DNA of 11,730 bases from NIOZ-UU35 sp964344175 (lineage in GTDB: Bacteria; Chloroflexota; Anaerolineae; Anaerolineales; UBA11858), in the NCBI GenBank assembly GCA_964344175.1, contig CAYFMI010000110.1:1-11730 (forward strand), read 5' to 3'. The notes under the pieces are model-generated. The model was not told where the DNA came from. It did no database searches and was given only the letters and a program-made list of their open reading frames with translations. Shown here piece after piece: positions 6,545-11,730 of this stretch. Both the position numbers and the translations under genes were made by a program. Each line of letters begins with the position of its first letter. Position 1 is the stretch's first letter.

Positions 6545-6588
6545 ATGTGATAAAAATCATATCGAAAATAACGCCCATACGATATAAT
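6545..6588 (+). promoter_or_regulatory. feoAB promoter with Fur-like operator
   Basis: A perfect TATAAT lies at 6583-6588, but the -35 position (about 6560-6565, TATCGA) is poor. The dyad ATGTGAT-AAAA-ATCATAT (6545-6562) overlaps that position. Read as a 7-1-7 Fur site (6548-6562), it matches the classical TGATAAT-N-ATTATCA at 10 of 14 positions. A metal-responsive repressor binding here would fit ferrous iron uptake genes. A Fur, DtxR or other regulator cannot be told apart from sequence alone. Confidence 0.5.
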
Positions 6589-6659
6589 AGCAGAAAGACG
6601 TTACTCAGTACCCGCAGCTAAATTCTTGTAATGCGCTCTCTGAGAGATTGGGTGTGCTT

Positions 6660-6905
6660 ATGCATTTGTTAGAGGTATCAATTGGAAGAACCGTTCGTGT
6701 CATCTCCTTTAACGGTGGCATTCAGCTTGAGGCGAAACTCAGGCAACTGGGGGTGCAGCCAGGGCATTGTGCCCGTTTGCTGCGGCAGGCACCCTTTGGC
6801 GGACCGGTGATGATCGAGATCGATGGGCGTTCGATTGCCATTGGGCGGGGTATTGCCGCAAAAATTTGCGTTGAAGAAGAGACCGTCGAATGCGATTTGC
6901 CCTAA
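6660..6905 (+). CDS. feoA: FeoA-type small protein of ferrous iron transport
   Basis: This 81-residue cytoplasmic protein has the SH3-like FeoA fold, which is thought to assist the FeoB permease. Diagnostic features are the early VRVISFNGG strand, KLRQLGVQPG (26-35), and the block APFGGPVMIEIDGRSIAIGRGIAAKI (44-69, interrupted by turns). The last block matches the family pattern of PFG-x-P, a central strand and Ala-Ala-Lys-Ile. I chose ATG at 6660, with GGGTG at 6650-6654, 5 nt upstream. Upstream in-frame TTG (6648) and GTG (6654) codons would add only four or two residues and have worse spacing. The gene overlaps the feoB start by 16 nt, so the two are translationally coupled. Confidence 0.88.
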   Translation: MHLLEVSIGRTVRVISFNGGIQLEAKLRQLGVQPGHCARLLRQAPFGGPVMIEIDGRSIAIGRGIAAKICVEEETVECDLP

Positions 6906-8806
6906 TCGGTCAGCCCAACTGTGGAAAGAGCACCCTCTTCAATCAGGTGGCGGGTTATAAAGCCGAGACGGGTAACTTCTCAGGGACGACGTTAACCTTC
7001 ACGGAGAGCAAAGTTCGTTTATTAGGGGAGATCGTGGATCTCGTCGATTTGCCGGGGAGCTATTCCCTGGCCGGTTCCAATCCCGCAGAGCGAGAAGTTC
7101 TTCATTACCTGGCATTTCACCCGATAGATGTCGTTATTAATGTGTTGGATGCCTCACACCTCACGCAGGGTTTGAGTTTGACGCTGGAATTGATGGAGCT
7201 TGGTCGCCCGCTTGTGGTGGCACTCAATATGATGGATGAGGCTGCTCGAATGGGGATGACCATCGATGGCCCGAAGCTGGAGGCCATATTGGGAGTGGAT
7301 GTACTCCCGTTGATTGCCAGCCGTGGGCGCGGTGTGCGCGGCGTGTTCACAACGGCGATGTCAGTTGCCCGTAAAGGCGCTGCTCCTCAGCGACCGCGTT
7401 TTAGCACGCATCTTGAAGGGGCCATTGCGGATGTGGGCGCGGGGCTGGGCGCTTCGCTGGGGTCTTTGCCACTGGATGGGGAGTTGATGGCGATAAAACT
7501 CTTAGAAGGCAATGCCCAATTGCTGGCCCGCGTGCAGCCTGAAGCGCGACCAAGCCTCCCCGAAGTTGATTCTATCCAGAAAAAAATACTAACTGAGTAT
7601 GGACAACCGGCCGTGTGGGCGCTGAACGCCGAACGGCAGGAGAAGGCCACCTCGATTTCTGCTGAGATCGTTACCCAGGGCGAGAAGCGTATCTCAAAGC
7701 GCGATCGCCTCGATGATGTCCTCTTACACCCATTTTTGGGCTATGTGTCGCTGGGGGTGATTCTGTGGTTGTTTTTTCAAATTGTCTATGGAATTGGCAG
7801 TTTTCTCGAAGCGCCATTGCTCTTGGCTTTTGATACCCTGGCATTCCGTGTAGCGAACTGGATTGGGTCGAGAACTTTTGGCGCAGAAATTGCCACCGGC
7901 GTCATCCAGGGGATTGCTGGCGGGGTGGCTATTGTCTTGCCCTATTTACTGCCCTTCCTGATAGGCTTGGGCATTCTGGAAGACATTGGCTATTTGCCGC
8001 GGCTGGCTTTCCTGGTTGATGCCCTGATGAGCCGCCTGGGCCTGCATGGCAAAGCGATTGTACCCTTCATCTTAGGGTATGGCTGCAATGTTCCCGCAGT
8101 CATGTCTACCCGTTTGCTGGAAGAGCGGCGCGATCGTTTTTTGGCGGCCACAATGGCCACCTTAGTGCCTTGCGCGGCGCGTTTAGCGGTGGTGTTTGGT
8201 CTGGTTGCATTTTATCTGGGGCCTCAGTTGGCGCTGGCAATTTACTTTTTTAACTTATTGGTGATCGCATTGACCGGGCGCTTGTTATCACATATGCTCC
8301 CAGAGGGGGGCGCCGGGCTGATTATCGAAATTCCTGTATATCGCTTGCCGACGTGGAAAACCGTTGCCCACAAAGCCTGGTTCCGTATTCGGGAATTTGT
8401 CGTCGAAGCCTGGCCGCTGCTGATTTTGGGCAGCGTTGTGCTGGCCGTATTCGACCGTTTAGATTTGGCGCGCTGGTTTAATTTACTCGTGCGTCCGATC
8501 ACCTGGGGGTTGGGTTTGCCTGCGGAAATTGGCATGCCGTTGATATTTGGCATCTTTCGTAAGGAGTTGTCGCTGATAATGTTGCGTCAGGCTTTAGGAG
8601 TAACTGATTTTTCGGCGGCTTTATCGCCGGTGCAGATGCTGACCTTTACTGTATTTGTGGTATTCTATATTCCGTGTCTGGCAACCCTGGCTGCATTGCG
8701 GCGCGAGCTTGGGCGGCGAGATATGCTGCTAATCAGTCTCTTGACGGTAGTGATCGCCCTGGCGGCTGCGCTGGTGGCCAGAATAGTAGCAACCCCTTTC
8801 ATCTAG
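6890..8806 (+). CDS. feoB: Ferrous iron transport GTPase/permease FeoB
   Basis: This inner membrane protein takes up Fe(II). The N-terminal G domain shows G1 GQPNCGKST (7-15), G2 around SGTT (31-34), G3 DLPG (53-56), G4 NMMD (113-116) and G5 ASRGRG (143-148). A helical linker region follows to about 275. The membrane part (about 280-635) has roughly eight to nine hydrophobic helices, with the first gate motif GYGCNVPAVMSTR (396-408), the PCAARL block (427-432), the second gate FRKE (556-559), and FYIPCLATLAALRRE near the end. At 638 residues it is compact compared with the 773-residue Escherichia coli protein, but all hallmark motifs are present. The ATG at 6890 lies inside the end of feoA, with GAAGAGA a few bases upstream. 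No terminator is visible after it; the 8807-8941 gap holds only the short direct repeat TGAATTATT (two copies). Confidence 0.95.
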   Translation: MRFALIGQPNCGKSTLFNQVAGYKAETGNFSGTTLTFTESKVRLLGEIVDLVDLPGSYSLAGSNPAEREVLHYLAFHPIDVVINVLDASHLTQGLSLTLELMELGRPLVVALNMMDEAARMGMTIDGPKLEAILGVDVLPLIASRGRGVRGVFTTAMSVARKGAAPQRPRFSTHLEGAIADVGAGLGASLGSLPLDGELMAIKLLEGNAQLLARVQPEARPSLPEVDSIQKKILTEYGQPAVWALNAERQEKATSISAEIVTQGEKRISKRDRLDDVLLHPFLGYVSLGVILWLFFQIVYGIGSFLEAPLLLAFDTLAFRVANWIGSRTFGAEIATGVIQGIAGGVAIVLPYLLPFLIGLGILEDIGYLPRLAFLVDALMSRLGLHGKAIVPFILGYGCNVPAVMSTRLLEERRDRFLAATMATLVPCAARLAVVFGLVAFYLGPQLALAIYFFNLLVIALTGRLLSHMLPEGGAGLIIEIPVYRLPTWKTVAHKAWFRIREFVVEAWPLLILGSVVLAVFDRLDLARWFNLLVRPITWGLGLPAEIGMPLIFGIFRKELSLIMLRQALGVTDFSAALSPVQMLTFTVFVVFYIPCLATLAALRRELGRRDMLLISLLTVVIALAAALVARIVATPFI

Positions 8807-8941
8807 CGCCTATCCCTAAATGAATTATTGGTTTTGGGGGTCCTGCGTTCGGGGCTTTCACCATCGTTAGTGAATTATTCTTAAATCATAGGACTTGCGC
8901 ACTTGTGCAGGGTAAGCCCGAAAATATGGGAAGGCGAGATT

Positions 8942-9502
8942 ATGCTCGATCATTTTGGTTTTTTAGCCCCCTTCTACGAATCCTTCATCAAACCCAAAGA
9001 TCCCCAAGAACTTTGGCGGCTGGCCGATTTGCCTGTGCCCGGCCCGCTCTTAGACGCGGGCGGGGGAACCGGGCGCGTGGCGCAGTTTATGCGCTCAAAA
9101 GCATCTCAAGTGGTGGTGGCCGATCTTTCTCTGAAGATGCTTTGCCAGGCAAATGAAAAGGAGGGTTTGCGCCCCGTCTGTTCTCATACCGAATTGCTGC
9201 CGTTCAAAGATCGTTTTTTCGACCGCATCATCATGGTCGATGCGCTGCATCACGTTTGCGATCAGGAGAAAACCGCCCGAGAGTTGTGGCGGGTACTCAA
9301 ACCAGGCGGGAAACTCGTCATTGAAGAACCCGATCTAAACACCTTTGCGGTGAAGTTAATTGCCCTTGCTGAAAAACTGGCGCTGATGCGCAGTCATTTC
9401 CTGGCCCCGAAAGAGATTGCAGGTTTGTTCGCGCCTCAAAATGGAAATGTGAAAATTGAGCAGCAAGGGTTTATTGCCTGGGTAGTGGTGCAGAAATTGT
9501 GA
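8942..9502 (+). CDS. Class I SAM-dependent methyltransferase (Methyltransf_11 type)
   Basis: This 186-residue soluble protein should transfer a methyl group from S-adenosylmethionine to an unknown acceptor. Motif I is LLDAGGGTGRVA (36-47), the acidic end of strand 2 is D61 in VVADLS, motif II is RIIMVDALHHV (95-105), and motif III is VLKPGGKLVIEEP (118-130). The layout resembles the UbiE/menaquinone and phospholipid methyltransferase group, but the substrate is not readable from the sequence. I start at ATG 8942, preceded by GGGAAGGCGAG. The longer frame would need a TTG at 8903 with no ribosome site. Its stop overlaps the start of the PlsY-like gene as GTGA (9499-9502), so translation is coupled. 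With a membrane lipid enzyme next door, a lipid or quinone substrate is a reasonable guess. Confidence 0.88.
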   Translation: MLDHFGFLAPFYESFIKPKDPQELWRLADLPVPGPLLDAGGGTGRVAQFMRSKASQVVVADLSLKMLCQANEKEGLRPVCSHTELLPFKDRFFDRIIMVDALHHVCDQEKTARELWRVLKPGGKLVIEEPDLNTFAVKLIALAEKLALMRSHFLAPKEIAGLFAPQNGNVKIEQQGFIAWVVVQKL

Positions 9503-10092
9503 GCGTCTACAATTTTATTTTCCCTGTGTTGGGCTATTTGGCAGGGTCACTGCCGTTTGCCTTATGGGTCACGCGTTATGTCAAAGGGGTTGACATTCGT
9601 GATCGGGGGTCCGGCCATGTGACCACAACCAACACCATCCGCCAGGCAGGATGGCAATGGGGGGTATTGGTGCTTTTGTTGGATATTGCCAAGGGTTTTC
9701 TGCCGACTTTGTTTGCTGTGCGGATGGGATTGTCCCCCTGGGGTGTGGCGCTGACTGCCACACTGGCAGTTGTAGGACACTGCTGGCCTGTGTGGGCACA
9801 ATTTCGCGGCGGGATGGGTTTGGCGACCACCGGGGGGAGTTTGTTGGCAGTTTCACCTTTGGGGTTTGTAATTGCCCTGGGGGTGTTGATCAGCCTGACG
9901 CTAATCATCCGTCACTCCGCGCGCGCGGCCCTCTTCACCGGTCTACTCATTCCCGTTGCACTCTGGGCGCTTGGTCAACGAGGAGATATTCTATGGGTGG
10001 CGGCAGGGGCTGGATGGATAATAGCCGTACGCTTTCTGGATGATTGGAATCGCGAATATCGAGAATTGTGGCTGGATCGGGAAAAGGGCTAA
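9499..10092 (+). CDS. PlsY-family membrane protein, divergent (glycerol-3-phosphate acyltransferase-like)
   Basis: This is a 197-residue integral membrane protein of the PlsY family. Classical PlsY transfers an acyl group from acyl-phosphate to glycerol-3-phosphate, the first step of phospholipid synthesis. Shared features are the start GYLAGSLPFALW (12-23), motif 1 RGSGHVTTTN (36-45, usually GSGNxGATN), LLLDIAKG (59-66) and motif 2 GHCWPVWAQFRGGMGLAT (93-110). In motif 2 the usual GGKG lysine is Met106. The usual C-terminal motif 3 (R-x-N-I-x-R-L with a downstream Glu) is not recognisable; the C-terminus is RFLDDWNREYRELW. About six hydrophobic stretches are present. The start codon is GTG at 9499, overlapping the methyltransferase stop. 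Because key positions differ, I do not assign the plsY symbol. It could be a paralogue with another acyl acceptor or altered activity. Confidence 0.8.
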   Translation: MSVYNFIFPVLGYLAGSLPFALWVTRYVKGVDIRDRGSGHVTTTNTIRQAGWQWGVLVLLLDIAKGFLPTLFAVRMGLSPWGVALTATLAVVGHCWPVWAQFRGGMGLATTGGSLLAVSPLGFVIALGVLISLTLIIRHSARAALFTGLLIPVALWALGQRGDILWVAAGAGWIIAVRFLDDWNREYRELWLDREKG

Positions 10093-10191
10093 AAAAGGAT
10101 AAAATGGCGCTTCGCAGATACGGTACTATGGTAATCTTGTTGAGACGGGCAATATCGCGTAGCATTTCTTTATAACTATTAACTTCTATAT

Positions 10192-10197
10192 AAGGAG
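10192..10197 (+). promoter_or_regulatory. Shine-Dalgarno AAGGAG that fixes the start at 10207
   Basis: AAGGAG ends immediately before an ATG at 10198, which is too close to be used. It lies 9 nt before the in-frame ATG at 10207, so that is the likely start. The ATG at 10202 is out of frame. Confidence 0.7.
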
Positions 10198-10206
10198 ATG
10201 TATGAT

Positions 10207-10845
10207 ATGAAAAACCGAAGTTTGGTTATATTGTTCGTAGCTGCGCTTCTTCTGGTGACGGCGACAGCCGTATCGGCCCGAACTGAGCTGGCTGAATTCA
10301 CCGTTCAGAACCGGAGTGATTTCACGGTGTATATTGCCTTAACCGAGGCTTTTGAACTTCGGCACAATGCACAAAGTGTGGAATATCCGCCGGTTGAAAA
10401 TGCGGAATTCTATTATCTACCGGTGGGGCCGGATAGCACGGTGACCTTCACGGTGAAGCGTGCCCTGTATGCCTATACTATGGTGACCTGTGGGGGCAAA
10501 TACGTTAGCGGCGCCATCGACTTAAATAACGGCGGCACCATGCGCATTCCTTCGTTGTGCGTTTTCTACGAAGATGACTATGAAGAAAGAGGCACCGTCG
10601 ATGGCATTCTGGAGCAGAGCGACCTGGTGGCGTTCTCGATAATCAATACAACCGACACAACCTTGTACTACACCATGACAGGCCCTCAAACGGTAAGCTT
10701 TTGGTTAGAGCCTAATCAGTCACGATCGTTTACAGTGGCCGAAGGCGAGTATTCCTACTCGTACAGCCAATGTGCCGATGGCGTTGTTCGTTCGGGGACG
10801 TTAACGCCTCACTATCATCAGATGTACAAATTAACCTGTCCTTAA
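10207..10845 (+). CDS. Secreted protein of two tandem homologous beta domains
   Basis: This is a 212-residue exported protein of unknown function. A Sec signal peptide (MKNRSLVILFVAALLL...) is predicted to be cut after AVSA (residue 24); there is no lipobox Cys. The mature part holds two related units. Unit 1 (about 30-118) has FTVQNRSDFTVYIALT, a strand-rich FTVKRALYAYTMVTCGGKYVSG block, and an end at Cys118. Unit 2 (about 142-211) has FSIINTTDTTLYYTMTG, FTVAEGEYSYSYSQCADGVVRSG, and an end at Cys211. Each unit has one Cys pair, 95/118 and 189/211, spaced almost equally and probably disulfide bonded. Such Asn/Thr-rich strands suggest a beta-sandwich. A strong terminator follows at 10858, so the gene is likely the last of its transcript. 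Confidence 0.85.
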   Translation: MKNRSLVILFVAALLLVTATAVSARTELAEFTVQNRSDFTVYIALTEAFELRHNAQSVEYPPVENAEFYYLPVGPDSTVTFTVKRALYAYTMVTCGGKYVSGAIDLNNGGTMRIPSLCVFYEDDYEERGTVDGILEQSDLVAFSIINTTDTTLYYTMTGPQTVSFWLEPNQSRSFTVAEGEYSYSYSQCADGVVRSGTLTPHYHQMYKLTCP

Positions 10846-10857
10846 GATTTACAGTTC

Positions 10858-10907
10858 CAAGCATAAAAAAAGCGCACCCATTTCTGGGTGCGCTTTTTTT
10901 ATGCTTG
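10858..10907. terminator. Bidirectional intrinsic terminator between convergent genes
   Basis: A perfect 23-bp inverted repeat (10858-10880 with 10885-10907) has the GC-rich core AGCGCACCCA/TGGGTGCGCT around loop TTTC. It is flanked inside the stem by A7 on the left and T7 on the right, giving a U tract on either strand. It serves the secreted protein gene (+) and the lipoprotein gene (-), whose stops lie 13 and 18 nt away. Confidence 0.93.
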
Positions 10908-10924
10908 AACAAACGATCAGATGA

Positions 10925-11680
10925 CTACTCTTCTCTTTGGGTGCAGCATGTCACCGTGTGGGCGATCAATTCGGTTGTGTAGAGGTAGGGAAAATCATCC
11001 GCTTTCCCTGGAGCATAGGATGAGCGCACCGAAACGATCTGCGTGTCATGGTCAATGAAATACACGCTGATTTCGCCCATGCCGTACTCCACCAGGTGGA
11101 CGATCTGGCAATTGGGCGTGAAACATGCCTCCTCGCCAATACTGACGATATTCTCGGGGGGCGTATTTGCCAGGATATTTTCTTCGATATATTTCAAGAG
11201 AGACCCGTCAGAGTTTCTTTGTGTTGGAGATAGGTCAATGTCTATGCGGTGATATTTTTGGCTGCTGCCCTTGATGGCAATAACGCTGTCTGGGGGCGCA
11301 TTGTGTATTCTCACCCGGTTGTTTCGTTCATCGATCTCGATGAACCAATTGTCCGGATACATAAACGATAGGCCGCTGGCCGCGAAATGGAAACTTGCCC
11401 ACTCCGAGCTGGGTTCCAATGGAAGATTACCGTCCTCACTTGAGGTCGTCACTTGTGTTGGAGTTGCGCTTGGGAGTGGCGATGGTGATGCTGTTGGCGT
11501 TTCCGAGGGGAATGTTGGGGTGGGATGGCTGGCTGCAAATGTGGCGGTCTGTAGGGGGGTATTTTCAGGCTGACTTGCAGGGGGCTGGGGTGAGCAGGCC
11601 GCTGTGATGCCGAGTACAAGGAGCGGGAGAATTCGTATTAGCCGGGTGGCAGGGTTGGTGTGATGCGAAATGTTTTTCAT
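10925..11680 (-). CDS. Lipoprotein with Thr/Pro/Ser-rich linker and C-terminal globular domain
   Basis: This is a 251-residue exported lipoprotein of unknown function. The signal peptide has Arg13 and Arg16 before LPLLVLGITAA, with lipidated Cys29 predicted. A linker rich in Pro, Thr and Ser (about 31-80, with PTPT and SPSPLPSATPTQ) follows. The folded part (about 93-245) begins with FHFAASGLSFMYPDNWFIEID, a pattern seen in many small secreted domains in which a Tyr-Pro-x-x-Trp turn follows the first strands. It ends with paired cysteines TCC (245-246), and Cys186/Cys191 are spaced like a small loop disulfide. No clear Shine-Dalgarno precedes the ATG at 11680. A perfect palindrome lies 12 nt upstream. 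The linker style matches the lipoprotein at 5726, although the folded domains look unrelated. Confidence 0.85.
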   Translation of the reverse strand: MKNISHHTNPATRLIRILPLLVLGITAACSPQPPASQPENTPLQTATFAASHPTPTFPSETPTASPSPLPSATPTQVTTSSEDGNLPLEPSSEWASFHFAASGLSFMYPDNWFIEIDERNNRVRIHNAPPDSVIAIKGSSQKYHRIDIDLSPTQRNSDGSLLKYIEENILANTPPENIVSIGEEACFTPNCQIVHLVEYGMGEISVYFIDHDTQIVSVRSSYAPGKADDFPYLYTTELIAHTVTCCTQREE

Positions 11681-11691
11681 AAGGTTGTTGT

Positions 11692-11725
11692 GAGGGAGGC
11701 TGTCAACTGGTTGACAGCCTCCCTC
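11692..11725. repeat. 16-bp perfect palindrome upstream of the lipoprotein gene
   Basis: GAGGGAGGCTGTCAAC and GTTGACAGCCTCCCTC are perfect inverted copies separated by only TG. Neither flank has a T run inside the window, so it is not a clear terminator. The arm ends contain TTGACA, so a -35 element could be embedded, but no convincing -10 follows before the ATG at 11680. It may be an operator, a hairpin in the leader of the minus-strand gene, or the end of a neighbour's terminator cut off by the window. Confidence 0.55.
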
Positions 11726-11730
11726 GCTAG

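Noticed and set aside
10137..10176. Promoter for the secreted protein gene (TTGTTG or TTGAGA with TAGCAT or TATAAC).
   Set aside because: No combination gives good boxes with 16-18 nt spacing. The AT-rich stretch is suggestive but not enough to call.
1..11730. CRISPR arrays, transposases, phage genes or toxin-antitoxin pairs.
   Set aside because: I found no regularly spaced repeats, no transposase or integrase motifs and no paired small toxin/antitoxin genes. The only mobile-like feature is the palindromic element at 5393-5552.

Overview
This window looks like ordinary chromosome from a member of the Chloroflexota, most likely Anaerolineae or a related lineage. The support is indirect: two lipoproteins carry Thr/Pro-rich 'TPT' linkers after the lipobox, one of them has a Cys-anchored beta domain (CNWLGVAG) and a VFLPFIV tail of a kind I associate with that phylum, and the base composition is moderate with sigma70-like promoters. 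No 16S or other decisive marker is present, so the assignment is inference.

Layout. Positions 61-1143 (+) hold two unrecognised proteins. They are followed at 1180-3420 (+) by a large hybrid histidine kinase (six membrane helices, coiled coil, PAS, HisKA, HATPase, REC). The opposite strand then carries a translation block read right to left. It starts with a small conserved protein with a CPH/CPHCPFW tail (4995-5345), continues with histidyl-tRNA synthetase hisS (3592-4881), and ends with the tRNA-His gene (3499-3574), only 17 nt after the hisS stop. A strong intrinsic terminator for that strand (3466-3493) follows 5 nt after the encoded CCA.

The 5364-5725 gap contains divergent promoters and a 134-bp register-perfect imperfect palindrome that resembles a miniature mobile or intergenic repeat element. 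Next come a lipoprotein (5726-6463, +) and a hairpin. Then feoA-feoB (6660-8806, +), a ferrous iron uptake operon, follows a perfect -10 box and a Fur-like dyad. A class I methyltransferase (8942-9502) is translationally coupled to a divergent PlsY-family membrane protein (9499-10092). A secreted protein made of two tandem homologous domains (10207-10845) converges on a second lipoprotein (10925-11680, -) across a 23-bp perfect stem terminator. The window ends in a 16-bp perfect palindrome just upstream of that lipoprotein.

How the genes relate. The clear functional units are hisS with its cognate tRNA, feoAB, and the methyltransferase/PlsY-like pair. The rest are neighbours without an evident shared pathway. 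I found no CRISPR array, transposase, phage gene or defence system. The items most worth a second look are the hisS/tRNA-His transcription unit, the palindromic element, the PlsY homologue with altered motifs, and the small conserved protein whose start is fixed by its promoter.
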